Below are positions 1-7,894 of a DNA stretch of 64,000 nucleotides, one piece after another. Within the stretch, counting starts at the first letter, position 1. Each line of letters begins with the position of its first letter. The translations under genes were made by a program, and so were the position numbers. Source of the DNA: a bacterium (GTDB lineage: Bacteria > Bacillota > Bacilli > Lactobacillales > Streptococcaceae); contig CAJNCP010000004.1 of NCBI GenBank assembly GCA_905221295.1, forward strand, positions 1-64,000, read 5' to 3'. The notes under the pieces are model-generated. The model saw only the letters and a list, made by a program, of their open reading frames with translations. It ran no database searches and was not told where the DNA came from.

Positions 1-324
1 GCCGACTCTGAAACGGACAGACTGTGGAATTGGGAGGCCGCTTGACTTAGAGACTCTTCTACATAGACACTGTGTGAGATAGAAGCTGAAACAGACAAGC
101 TAGTGGATGCCGACTCTGAAACGGACAGACTGTGGAATTGGGAAGCTGCTTGACTTAGAGACTCTTCTACATAGACACTGTGCGAGGTAGAGGCTGAAAC
201 AGACAAGCTAGTGGATGCCGACTCTGAAACGGAAAGTCTATGAGACAGGGAGGCCACTTGACTTAGAGACTCTTCTACGTAGAGACTGTGCGAGGTGGAA
301 GCTGAGACTGAAAGGCTAAGCAAG
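1..324 (-). repeat. Tandem 108-bp repeats inside the SRR gene
   Basis: Three head-to-tail copies start at 1, 109 and 217, with a period of exactly 108 bp (36 codons, so the frame is kept). Copies one and two differ at only a few bases; the third diverges in its last third. They encode the Ser-x-Ser segment of the SRR protein. Confidence 0.9.
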
Positions 325-1307
325 TGAGAACCATACTGACTTAGAGATTGTTCAAGAAAGGCACTCTGTGATTCGAACTCTGAAATAGCAAGGCTAAGAG
401 AAGCTTCAACAGAAGAAGTCTGTAACTCTACTTGAGAAAGACTGGTTGGGCCAGATTCTGAGACAGAATCACTTAGAGAGGTTACAACCTTGGCGCTCAG
501 TGATTGCTCCGCTGAACAGCTGGCTGAGTCGGACTCTGAAACCGAAAGACTAAGAGAGGACTCGCGGGATGATGTCTGTGACTCTACTCGAGAAAGACTA
601 GCCGAGTCGGATGCTGAGACAGAAACACTTAGAGAGCTCGCAACCTCGGCTCTCAGTGATTGCTCCGCTGAACGGCTGGCTGAGGCTGATTCTGAGGCCG
701 AAAGGCTGAGAGAGGACTCGCGGGATGATGTCTGTGACTCTACTCGAGAAAGACTAGCCGAGTCGGATGCTGAGGCAGAAACACTTAGAGAGCTCGCAAC
801 CTCGGCTCTCAGTGATTGCTCCGCTGAACGGCTGGCTGAGGCTGACTCAAGAACAGATAAACTACTTGATGTTTTTTTGTTTTCTAGACTTAATGATAGT
901 GAAATGGAGTCTGCTGTACTCTTCAAGCCTTTTGTTTTTCGAGAATCTGTAGTTTTAGAGAGGCTAGTTTCCAAAGAATGCGATGCACTAACTGTTTGAC
1001 TCTTAGCTGGTTCTTTTTCTTGAGAAAGACTAGAGTCACTTTCTGGCAATGGAGATTCTTCGGAACTGCTTTCCTCACCTATATTCATCACATCCAAACA
1101 ATCGTAGTACTGAATAGACTCTGAGGCCTTATCAATAAGAGCAGTTTCACTTTCTTCGGGAGATGGACTTCCTCCTGCTACTCCTGTCTCCTCGCCCTCA
1201 GTTTCTCTTGCAGTAGACAACTCTTCTTGATTTCCTCTTTTTATGAGACGCTTAAAACCATCTAAAAATTTACGAAACGTACCTTTAGCGTTTTCATTAT
1301 TTGCCAT
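1..1307 (-). CDS. Serine-rich-repeat (SRR) protein, N-terminal part, runs off window
   Basis: I translated the minus strand from ATG 1307 and found the frame open to base 1, about 435 codons; the C-terminus lies outside the window. Residues 1-30 are basic and possibly amphipathic (MANNENAKGTFRKF...), then comes an acidic, Ser/Glu-rich stretch to about residue 110. After that serine occupies nearly every second position (SxSxS pattern with A, E, L, V, T), as in streptococcal SRR adhesins of the PsrP/GspB type, which are O-glycosylated and exported by accessory Sec. Unlike those, there is no long KxYKxGKxW signal peptide and no hydrophobic segment in the visible part. An in-frame TAG lies upstream near 1360 with no ATG between, a GGGAG ribosome site precedes the ATG, and a consensus promoter lies just upstream, so the start is well supported. 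Any LPXTG anchor would be outside the window. Family assignment is firm as SRR; localisation is unknown. Confidence 0.75.
   Translation of the reverse strand, partial: MANNENAKGTFRKFLDGFKRLIKRGNQEELSTARETEGEETGVAGGSPSPEESETALIDKASESIQYYDCLDVMNIGEESSSEESPLPESDSSLSQEKEPAKSQTVSASHSLETSLSKTTDSRKTKGLKSTADSISLSLSLENKKTSSSLSVLESASASRSAEQSLRAEVASSLSVSASASDSASLSRVESQTSSRESSLSLSASESASASRSAEQSLRAEVASSLSVSVSASDSASLSRVESQTSSRESSLSLSVSESDSASCSAEQSLSAKVVTSLSDSVSESGPTSLSQVELQTSSVEASLSLAISEFESQSAFLEQSLSQYGSHLLSLSVSASTSHSLYVEESLSQVASLSHRLSVSESASTSLSVSASTSHSVYVEESLSQAASQFHSLSVSESASTSLSVSASISHSVYVEESLSQAASQFHSLSVSES
496..846 (-). repeat. Tandem 156-bp repeats inside the SRR gene
   Basis: A second repeat type with a period of 156 bp (52 codons): copies begin at 496, 652 and 808, the last one partial. 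The first two full units are nearly identical. The unit contains Arg and Glu residues between the serines, unlike the 108-bp family. Confidence 0.9.
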
Positions 1308-1340
1308 AAATATTTTCTCCCTAATTTTAATGATAATACT

Positions 1341-1369
1341 ATTATAAAGGCTTGTAGACTATCTGTCAA
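1341..1369 (-). promoter_or_regulatory. Consensus promoter of the SRR gene
   Basis: On the minus strand TTGACA (1369-1364) is followed after 17 bp by TATAAT (1346-1341). Both hexamers match the sigma-A consensus exactly. The predicted start near 1334 gives a leader of about 27 nt carrying the GGGAG ribosome site. Confidence 0.85.
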
Positions 1370-1532
1370 AACTATTTCATCAAAATAGTGTTTTTAAAAC
1401 AAATTCTTTAAATTGACTAGTTTCTCGCTTTAAAATCAAGTACTTACTCTAAATTCTAAGTGTTCCCAAATCTTAAAAATGTCTATCCAAACATATGAAA
1501 TAAGAGAGATTCGTTCCAACTCTTCTTGTGTA

Positions 1533-3761
1533 TCAACTTTTTCTCCGAGTAAGATAATGAAAGCTTCCAATCAGTACTGCTAGAATGGCAACATAGAGCA
1601 GCTGTTTAGCTTCTAAAGGCACAAAAGCTCCTCGCAGGATAAAGGTATTGGCAAGCACTCCAACAAGAGCTGCAAGACTCAAAATTATGAGCAAGACTAG
1701 TTTGTATCGATTAAAAGGTAGGCTGACCTTGGCAACTAGACACAGACCATTGATCAAAGCAAGGAGGAAGCAAATAAATTTGACCTGACCTGGGACAGTG
1801 ATAAAGAAGTTCGTCAAGAGTACACTAACAACCAGAATGCCACCACCAATCGCAGCATTGGTCAAAATATCTCGCATAAAATGTGTGCTGACCTTTTCTT
1901 TATTGGACTCAAAAGTTAGGAAGAAAGATGGAATCCCAATCGTAATGGCTGAAATGATTGTAAACTGAATGGGGATAAAGGCGAATTCCAAACCAAATAC
2001 CACACTCAAAATCGCAAACACGATGGAGAAGAAGGTCTTTGTTAGAAAGAGAGAGGCTACCTTTTGGATGTTATTGATAACCCTTCGCCCTTCCATCAAG
2101 ATATCATAAAATACTGCAAAGTCATCAGTGAGAAAAACAATATTGGATACACTTTTGGCTGCACTCGTAGCCCCCTTCATGGCAAAACTAATATCTGCTT
2201 TCTTGAGAGCCAGAACATCATTGACTCCATCACCACTCATGGCAACTGTTTTACCAGCATTTTGCAAAATAGATACCATCTTTTGCTTCTGTTCAGGTGT
2301 CACACGTCCAAATATTTCGTGTTCCAAGACCACTCTTTCAAAGTCATCATCGCTCACCTTGGTCATATCAATAGCCCGCGCTTCTTCCTTAAAACCTGCC
2401 TTACGAGCCACCCCATATACAGCCACATGATTATCACCACTGATAATCTTCACTTCAACACCTTGAGATTCGAAATAGTCAAAGGTTTCCTTGGTATTGT
2501 CCTTAATCTCATCTGACAAAACGACGTGGCCTAGTAGTTCCATATTAGCTGGACTCGTGATGTGGTCCTTACTATGGGCAAGTGTCAAGATTCGAAAACC
2601 TTGCTGTTTCAGATGCTCATAGTAGGTATCCATCGGCTGGGTAAAGCCTAGAAATTCATAGGCTCCAAAGAAATAGGTCCCACCCTCTTTTACTTGGATA
2701 AAGGAATACTTGTTTTTGCTTGAGAATGCACCGACTTCTTGAACTTCCCACTTTTTCTCACAGGTTAAGTAAGTCTTCAGAGCTCGGGAAGTTGCATTTT
2801 CATCCTCGAAATAAGCCAGATAAGAAGACAGTTTCTCTGCCACATTAGCATCCATTTCTTGGACCTTCATATTACCAGTCGTGATGGTCCCTGTCTTATC
2901 AAAACAAAGAACATCTACACGCGCCAAGGTCTCTACACAATATAGCTCCTGCACCAGGACCTTCTTTTTAGCCAACTTCATGGCCGCTACCGCTAGGGAT
3001 ACGCTGACTAAGAGAATCAACCCCTCTGGAATCATACCAATCAAGGCACCAGAACTTCCCAAAACAATCTCAACATAAGACCGTCCTAGACTAAAACCTC
3101 TGACATAGAGCAGAATGGCAACTGGCACCAGCAAGATAGAAACGATTTTTAAAATCTTATCCATGTAATCGCGCAGTTGAGAAGGGTATTTTTTGAATTC
3201 CTTGCTGGATTTTGCGAGTTTGTTGATGTAGCTATCCTGCCCCACAGCCGTCGCTGTGACAAGGCAAGTACCGCTGACGACATTGCTTCCGCTCATCAGC
3301 TTGTCACCAACTGTTTTAAAGACCGAATCACTTTCACCCGTCAGCAAGGACTCATCTACTTCAATATTCCCTTCAAGTACTTCTGCATCGACAGGCACCT
3401 GATCCCCCAGATTGAGATGCAGATACTCACCCAGAACGATGTCCTCTGGATCAATCTCAATCGTTTGACCATCTCGGTTGACTTTGTACTTACTTTTACC
3501 AAGCAAACTTAGTTTTTCTAAAGCATTTTTTGAACGCACTTCTTGGAAAATTCCAATGGCTGTATTGATAGCAATCACACCTAAAAAGAGCATATTTTCA
3601 AATCGCAAGGTTGTGGCTACCAGAACTGCCAGAGCCAAGTTCATGGCATTAAAGAAGGTAAAGATATTTGAAACGACAATCTCCTTGCTTGTTTTATAAG
3701 GTTTAATGTCGCTGATATTTCGTTGACGATCCTTGATGTCTTGACTACTTAAATACTTCAT
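1533..3761 (-). CDS. P-type cation-transporting ATPase (CtpE-like)
   Basis: Integral membrane P-type ATPase of about 742 residues that would pump a cation using ATP. Visible motifs: LLTGES in the actuator domain, the phosphorylation loop CFDKTGTIT, the hinge SGDGVNDVLAL, and a PEGL motif in the membrane helix before the phosphorylation domain, the helix that carries the ion site. PEGL and the short length fit the CtpE-like group, some members of which are calcium exporters; the ion cannot be read from sequence. A GTG start at 3818 is possible, but ATG 3761 has a GGAG site seven bases upstream, and a promoter-like GTGACA-17-TACTAT overlaps the upstream GTG, so I chose 3761. No heavy-metal CxxC domain is present. 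Confidence 0.85.
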   Translation of the reverse strand: MKYLSSQDIKDRQRNISDIKPYKTSKEIVVSNIFTFFNAMNLALAVLVATTLRFENMLFLGVIAINTAIGIFQEVRSKNALEKLSLLGKSKYKVNRDGQTIEIDPEDIVLGEYLHLNLGDQVPVDAEVLEGNIEVDESLLTGESDSVFKTVGDKLMSGSNVVSGTCLVTATAVGQDSYINKLAKSSKEFKKYPSQLRDYMDKILKIVSILLVPVAILLYVRGFSLGRSYVEIVLGSSGALIGMIPEGLILLVSVSLAVAAMKLAKKKVLVQELYCVETLARVDVLCFDKTGTITTGNMKVQEMDANVAEKLSSYLAYFEDENATSRALKTYLTCEKKWEVQEVGAFSSKNKYSFIQVKEGGTYFFGAYEFLGFTQPMDTYYEHLKQQGFRILTLAHSKDHITSPANMELLGHVVLSDEIKDNTKETFDYFESQGVEVKIISGDNHVAVYGVARKAGFKEEARAIDMTKVSDDDFERVVLEHEIFGRVTPEQKQKMVSILQNAGKTVAMSGDGVNDVLALKKADISFAMKGATSAAKSVSNIVFLTDDFAVFYDILMEGRRVINNIQKVASLFLTKTFFSIVFAILSVVFGLEFAFIPIQFTIISAITIGIPSFFLTFESNKEKVSTHFMRDILTNAAIGGGILVVSVLLTNFFITVPGQVKFICFLLALINGLCLVAKVSLPFNRYKLVLLIILSLAALVGVLANTFILRGAFVPLEAKQLLYVAILAVLIGSFHYLTRRKS

Positions 3762-3880
3762 TTCTACTCCGATATCCTTTTGTACTACTATAGTAACACA
3801 TATCTTTTTCTCTGTCACTTAAAGACTTAAAATAAGAAGAACTCCCTTGGCAGGCATCATCTATCGCCACTTTAAGAAGG

Positions 3881-3917
3881 ACTTAAAAAGAGGCTAGGAT
3901 TCCCCTAACCTCTTTTC
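3881..3917 (-). terminator. Terminator of pepC
   Basis: Inverted repeat of about 12 bp (AAAGAGG-CTAGG arm with one mismatch) just after the pepC stop, followed on the minus strand by a T5 run. Confidence 0.8.
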
Positions 3918-3925
3918 TTTATGCT

Positions 3926-5260
3926 TTATTCTGCCAAGGCTCCCATTGGATCCCATGGTGCTAACACGATTGGTTCTGCTTCATAAGCAGCTTGTTCTTC
4001 TGCTGTCAGCAATTCCTTACGGACAACGATTTGGTAAGTGTATTCATCCATCCAAGCATCTGAGGCAACGAAGTAACCATCTGTACCGACCTTGTCTCCC
4101 CATGAGTTTTCAACCTTCCACTTGGTTGACTTGCCATTTTCATCCAAATCCACACCTGTCAAGACCATGGCGTGGGTCATCAAACTTTCGCTGTAGTCCA
4201 AACGTCCAGCTTTGTCTTGAGTGAGTTGAATATCCATGCTTGATTCAAAGTCATAAACATCTGTCGCAAGGATTCCTGCTTTACGATTGCTGAGTTGACC
4301 AACATCTGAGCCAAACCAAACAGTTTCTCCTGTCTGCATTTGGGCAATCGCTAATTCCTTCAAGCGCTCCATTGGAACGTTGATGTAGCGAACTGCACGG
4401 CTACCAACGACATTTCCCAACATCTCAACTGTGTAAGATTTACCGTAAGGCTTGTCAGCAGTCGGGGCATTGATAACAGAAACATAGTCTTCTAGAGGAA
4501 GATTGACATATTTCTTGTAAAACTCTTGTGGTGTGATACCCTTTTCGCTTTGGTAATTATCATCCTTGTCACGATAAGCAAAGTCAAATTTACGTGGTGG
4601 AAGTCCTAGTGACATAGCAAGGAAGTTAAAGATTTCTTGCAAGAGTTCTTCTTTCTTAGCTTGAACAGTCGCTTGGTCTGCACCAGAAGCGAGCAAGTCA
4701 CGCAAGATTTGAGCATCTTGACGAAGCAATTTGTTAAGGATGGCATTGAGCTCACGGCTGCTGCTAGATGAAACGGACTCAGGATAAACGGACTTGGGAA
4801 CGACACCATATTTCTCAAAGAGGGCAACGACCATATCCCATTGTCCACCGTCTTGTTGAGGTGTTTGGAGTAGGAAGCTAACCTTGCGGCTCGTCAATTC
4901 TTGGTCTGCAGTCGCAATCACTTGCTCCAAGAACCAGTTGGATTTCTCGTACTTGTCCCAGAAGAATGTGTGGGCTTGTGACAATTCAAAGTTCTCCAGT
5001 TTATATTGAGAGATGAGTTTGTGGCGGAAGGTGTTGAGAGCTGCAAACATCCAGCAACGACCAGATGCTTTCTGGTTAGTAACCTTGTCCTTGGTCAAAT
5101 CCAATGAGAAAACAGGTGTATTGTCTACATGGCTTTGGCGACGTTCTAGAGCTGCAAAAATTCCGTTATGGCTGGCAGCATTTTCAATTGCTTGGTATTT
5201 TACATTTGCTTCATAGTTGGCAAATAATTTATCTGTAAATGATTCTTGAATCGCGTTCAT
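3926..5260 (-). CDS. pepC: Aminopeptidase C (cysteine peptidase, C1B)
   Basis: Cytoplasmic thiol aminopeptidase of the bleomycin hydrolase family, 444 residues, the usual length. It removes N-terminal residues from peptides and works with PepS, encoded nearby, in peptide nitrogen use. The catalytic Cys lies in ASGRCWMFAALN (about residue 70), the His in ESLMTHAMVLTG and the Asn in VENSWGDK. The C-terminus ends ...GALAE, the tail that in this family reaches into the active site and imposes aminopeptidase specificity. A strong AAGGAGGA site precedes ATG 5260. It is a single-gene unit between its own promoter and a terminator. Confidence 0.97.
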   Translation of the reverse strand: MNAIQESFTDKLFANYEANVKYQAIENAASHNGIFAALERRQSHVDNTPVFSLDLTKDKVTNQKASGRCWMFAALNTFRHKLISQYKLENFELSQAHTFFWDKYEKSNWFLEQVIATADQELTSRKVSFLLQTPQQDGGQWDMVVALFEKYGVVPKSVYPESVSSSSSRELNAILNKLLRQDAQILRDLLASGADQATVQAKKEELLQEIFNFLAMSLGLPPRKFDFAYRDKDDNYQSEKGITPQEFYKKYVNLPLEDYVSVINAPTADKPYGKSYTVEMLGNVVGSRAVRYINVPMERLKELAIAQMQTGETVWFGSDVGQLSNRKAGILATDVYDFESSMDIQLTQDKAGRLDYSESLMTHAMVLTGVDLDENGKSTKWKVENSWGDKVGTDGYFVASDAWMDEYTYQIVVRKELLTAEEQAAYEAEPIVLAPWDPMGALAE

Positions 5261-5286
5261 AGATTCCTCCTTTTATTCTACTGTCT

Positions 5287-5314
5287 ATTATAACTCTTTT
5301 CACAAAGGAAGCAA
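5287..5314 (-). promoter_or_regulatory. Promoter of pepC
   Basis: TATAAT at 5292-5287 on the minus strand with a TTGCTT -35 at 5314-5309 and a 16-bp spacer, 27 bp upstream of the pepC ATG. Confidence 0.65.
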
Positions 5315-5324
5315 CTGAAAAACG

Positions 5325-5355
5325 AAAAAGGCAGGGACATTCTCCTCACCTTTTT
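5325..5355 (-). terminator. Terminator of rsuA
   Basis: Hairpin with AAAAAGG/CCTTTTT outer arms and an interrupted AGG/CCT inner stem, located after the rsuA stop and followed by T5 on the minus strand. Confidence 0.6.
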
Positions 5356-5371
5356 ACTAAAATACATTGAC

Positions 5372-6094
5372 TTAATCAATACTAGCAAGGAGCTCCTCTA
5401 ACTCCTCCTTGGTCAGGCGACGCCACTCACCACGTTTCAGGTTCTCATCTAAAATCAAAGTTCCCATAGTCAAACGTTGTAGATCCACCACTTCCTTGCC
5501 ACAGTAGGCCACCATTCGTTTGACCTGGTGGAACTTCCCTTCTGCAATGGTTACACGAACCAGACTTTGATTCTTTACTGAATCTACCGACACAATCTCC
5601 AGCTTAGCTGACTGGCAGGTAAAGTCCTTGAGCGGAATACCCTTGGCAAATGCATCCACATCTTCTTGGGTCATAATACCTTTGACTTGAGCCAAATAGG
5701 TCTTATCCACATGACGTTTTGGTGAAAGAAGAGCATGGGCAAGCTGGCCGTCATTGGTCAAAAGCAGGAGGCCATGCGTGTCAATATCCAAGCGCCCTAC
5801 TGGAAAAACTTCCTTGGTCCGAGCAATATCATCCAACAAGTCCAACACTGTTCTGTGTTTAGAATCTTCAGTCGCTGAAATGACTCCTTGGGGCTTGTTC
5901 ATCATGTAGTAGACAAACTCTTCATACTCCAGCACTTGGCCATCAAAGCGAATCTCATCTCTTTCTTCATTAATCTGCAGTTTAGCTGACTTTTCTTTTT
6001 TACCATTTACCGTCACGCGCCCAGCCTTGAGCAAGTTTTTGACTTCTGTCCGACTCCCCACAGCACAGGCAACTAAAAATTTATCTAATCTCAT
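5372..6094 (-). CDS. rsuA: 16S rRNA pseudouridine synthase RsuA
   Basis: 240-residue pseudouridine synthase expected to modify uridine 516 of 16S rRNA. An S4 RNA-binding domain covers roughly residues 1-60 (begins MRLDKFLVACAVGSRTEV), followed by the synthase domain with the catalytic Asp in GRLDIDTHGLLLLTNDG. The complete S4 domain fixes the start at ATG 6094 although no Shine-Dalgarno sequence precedes it. A TATAAT -10 ends only seven bases before the ATG, so the mRNA is predicted to be leaderless (see findings). It lies between two terminators, as a monocistronic unit. Confidence 0.95.
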   Translation of the reverse strand: MRLDKFLVACAVGSRTEVKNLLKAGRVTVNGKKEKSAKLQINEERDEIRFDGQVLEYEEFVYYMMNKPQGVISATEDSKHRTVLDLLDDIARTKEVFPVGRLDIDTHGLLLLTNDGQLAHALLSPKRHVDKTYLAQVKGIMTQEDVDAFAKGIPLKDFTCQSAKLEIVSVDSVKNQSLVRVTIAEGKFHQVKRMVAYCGKEVVDLQRLTMGTLILDENLKRGEWRRLTKEELEELLASID

Positions 6095-6100
6095 AGAACT

Positions 6101-6109
6101 ATTATATCA
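6101..6109 (-). promoter_or_regulatory. Extended -10 promoter of rsuA, predicted leaderless start
   Basis: Minus-strand TGA-TATAAT (6109-6101). Seven bases after the -10 is position 6094, the A of the rsuA ATG. No convincing -35 is visible, which is tolerated with an extended -10. Confidence 0.65.
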
Positions 6110-6114
6110 TACTC

Positions 6115-6147
6115 AAAAGGAGGCTGGCTCAATGACCAACCTCCTTT
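6115..6147 (-). terminator. Terminator after the GlsB-like gene
   Basis: Stem of about 12 bp with one mismatch (AAAGGAGG arm) around a CTCAATGA-type loop, then T4 on the minus strand. It separates the pepS transcript from rsuA. Confidence 0.8.
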
Positions 6148-6166
6148 CCTTTTCAGAGTCGGGAAG

Positions 6167-6397
6167 CTAACTTCCTCTTTCCCAGAAAATAGCTAAGACA
6201 ACCATAGCACCTAAAACAGCAGGAACAATAGCTATCCCCGCTAGGTTTGGACCCCAAGTTCCAAAGAGCAGGTGCCCCAAAGAAGCACCAATCCATCCGA
6301 GAAACATCTTCCCAAAGCATCCCATACGTTCTCCACGATTGGTGATAGCCCCTGCTAGTAGTCCAATTAAAAGACCAACAAACATACTTCCAAGCAT
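6167..6397 (-). CDS. GlsB/YeaQ/YmgE-family stress membrane protein
   Basis: 76-residue, Gly-rich membrane protein of the transglycosylase-associated / GlsB family, whose members are linked to general or envelope stress; biochemical activity is unknown. Three hydrophobic segments are visible: an N-terminal MLGSMFVGLLIGLLAGA, a central GWIGASLGHLLF and a C-terminal AIVPAVLGAMVVLAIF. The start has an AAGGAG site directly behind the pepS stop codon, so it is translated from the tail of the pepS mRNA, and a terminator follows. Length is typical for the family. Confidence 0.8.
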   Translation of the reverse strand: MLGSMFVGLLIGLLAGAITNRGERMGCFGKMFLGWIGASLGHLLFGTWGPNLAGIAIVPAVLGAMVVLAIFWERGS

Positions 6398-6406
6398 AGC
6401 TTCTCC

Positions 6407-7648
6407 TTAAATTGCCCAGTCTCCATTACGGAAGAGGGGTACGCGTGTTCCATCCTCACGGATACCATCGATATCCATTTGGCTAGAACCAATCATAAAG
6501 TCAACGTGAACATCTGAACGGTTAAGTCCTGCAGCTTCAAGCTCTTCTTCGCTCATCTCTGCTCCACCAACGACGCTGGTTGCATAAGCAGCACCGATAG
6601 CCAAGTGATTTGACGCATTTTCATCGAAAAGGGTGTTAAAGAAGGTAATGCCTGACTGAGAAATTGGACTTGGATCTGGTACCAAGGCACATTCACCCAA
6701 GGCACGCGCTCCAGTATTTTCAAAGACAAGATCTTTCATAACTTGATTGCCTTTTTCAGCAGTGATTTCGATGATTTGGCCATCCTTGAAGGTTACTTTA
6801 ATCCCTTCAATGATATTTCCGTTGTAACTAAGCGGTTTTGTAGAGGTAACATAACCATCTGCACGGCGGAAGTCAGGCGCTGTGAAGACTTCCTCTGTCG
6901 GCATATTTGGCAAGAATCCTTCACCTTGAGCATTGACGGCACCAGCTGATTCCCAAACGTGATTCTTCGGCAAACCAAGTGTCAAGTCTGTTCCAGGAGC
7001 TGTATAGTGAAGGGCTGAAAATTGTTCTTTATTGAGCATTTCTGCCTTGCTCTTGAGGATGGCTGCATGCTCTTCCCAAGCCTTAACGGGATCTTCTTCA
7101 TAGACACGACAAGTTTTGAAGATTTGGTCCCAAAGAAGATCGACTGCTTCTTCATCGCTTGCAGCATTTGGAAAGACTTTCTTAGCCCACTCAAGTCCAG
7201 CAGCGGCTGCTACAGTCCAGCTAACCTTGTTGGATTGAGTTGCGATACGCATTGGCTTCATAGCAAGTCCCATAGCTTTAGCAGAAGCTGAAAGCTTGTC
7301 AGCGTCCACTCCGTTCAAGGCACCTGGATCAGAAGAACGGACACCAAGACGGCTAGCCTTGTTCTCCAAGAGATAGTTCATCTCAGCAATCTTGTATTCT
7401 GGCACATTGTCCAAACGCTCCATCGGCGCGTGGAGGAATTTCTCACGGTTGATCACATCATCTGTCCACTGAACGATGACCTCATGCGCGCCCAGGGCAT
7501 AAGCTTCCTTCACGATCAAATGCGCCAACTCACGCTGCTCCACATCGATAGAGAGAGCCAAGATATGACCAGGTTGCACGTTAATTCCGTTCGCAACCAA
7601 CAATTTAGCATATTTTTCTAGATTTTCTTTAAAATTTGGTAAAACCAT
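6407..7648 (-). CDS. pepS: Aminopeptidase PepS (M29)
   Basis: 413-residue metallo-aminopeptidase of family M29 (thermophilic aminopeptidase type), cytoplasmic. Conserved M29 blocks are visible: TAPGTDLTLGLP, LPNMPTEEVFTAPD with a metal-ligand Glu, GARALGECALVPD with the second Glu, NASNHLAIGAAY with a ligand His and the active-site Tyr, and DVHVDFMIGSSQMDI with the last His/Asp. Length and all ligand blocks look intact. It lies 20 bp downstream of a 50-residue ORF and directly upstream of the GlsB-like gene, so the three probably share a transcript. Confidence 0.95.
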   Translation of the reverse strand: MVLPNFKENLEKYAKLLVANGINVQPGHILALSIDVEQRELAHLIVKEAYALGAHEVIVQWTDDVINREKFLHAPMERLDNVPEYKIAEMNYLLENKASRLGVRSSDPGALNGVDADKLSASAKAMGLAMKPMRIATQSNKVSWTVAAAAGLEWAKKVFPNAASDEEAVDLLWDQIFKTCRVYEEDPVKAWEEHAAILKSKAEMLNKEQFSALHYTAPGTDLTLGLPKNHVWESAGAVNAQGEGFLPNMPTEEVFTAPDFRRADGYVTSTKPLSYNGNIIEGIKVTFKDGQIIEITAEKGNQVMKDLVFENTGARALGECALVPDPSPISQSGITFFNTLFDENASNHLAIGAAYATSVVGGAEMSEEELEAAGLNRSDVHVDFMIGSSQMDIDGIREDGTRVPLFRNGDWAI

Positions 7649-7668
7649 GTTGTTTCTCTTTTCTATTT

Positions 7669-7821
7669 TTATTTTTCTTTCAAAGCAGAAAGTAGCCCTG
7701 CTAGTGCAATAGTACCTGACAAGAGTGCTGTCGATAGAAGTATTGTCTGATCAGCAAGCTCTAATTGATATTCAAATACCTTCTCAGCCGGCTTATCTTC
7801 CGCAAAAATTCTTAGTTTCAT
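7669..7821 (-). CDS. Small hypothetical membrane peptide, 50 aa
   Basis: I read a 50-codon frame on the minus strand: a charged N-terminal half (MKLRIFAEDKPAEKV...) and a hydrophobic C-terminal half (LLSTALLSGTIALAGLLSAL) ending in KEK. A strong AGGGAGGAT ribosome site precedes the ATG, with an extended -10 (TGTGATATACT) upstream, and it ends 20 bp before pepS. It looks like the first gene of the pepS unit. It could be a single-pass membrane microprotein; I recognise no family. Confidence 0.65.
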   Translation of the reverse strand: MKLRIFAEDKPAEKVFEYQLELADQTILLSTALLSGTIALAGLLSALKEK

Positions 7822-7839
7822 GAAATATCCTCCCTTACT

Positions 7840-7848
7840 AGTATATCA
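7840..7848 (-). promoter_or_regulatory. Extended -10 promoter of the pepS unit
   Basis: Minus-strand TGA-TATACT (7848-7840) about 19 bp before the ATG of the 50-aa ORF; no clear -35. Confidence 0.55.
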
Positions 7849-7864
7849 CATATGTTGGTATTTT

Positions 7865-7892
7865 AAAAAACAAGCTTACTGAAGCTTGTTTT
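7865..7892 (-). terminator. Terminator of the DUF262/WYL operon
   Basis: Perfect inverted repeat AAAACAAGCTT-ACTG-AAGCTTGTTTT just past the stop of the last operon gene, with a T6 run on the minus strand. Confidence 0.85.
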
Positions 7893-7894
7893 AA

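Noticed and set aside
1..324. Regular repeats as a possible CRISPR array.
   Set aside because: Repeat units are contiguous, 108 bp, in frame and without unique spacers; they are coding tandem repeats.
490..999. A 169-codon open frame on the plus strand with repeated Asp/Glu/Arg-rich units.
   Set aside because: It is the antisense shadow of the 156-bp repeats of the SRR gene; it has no ribosome site, and the minus strand has promoter, ribosome site and the SxS pattern.
3762..3818. Longer P-type ATPase start (GTG 3818).
   Set aside because: It lacks a ribosome site and overlaps a promoter-like sequence, whereas ATG 3761 has GGAG at good spacing.
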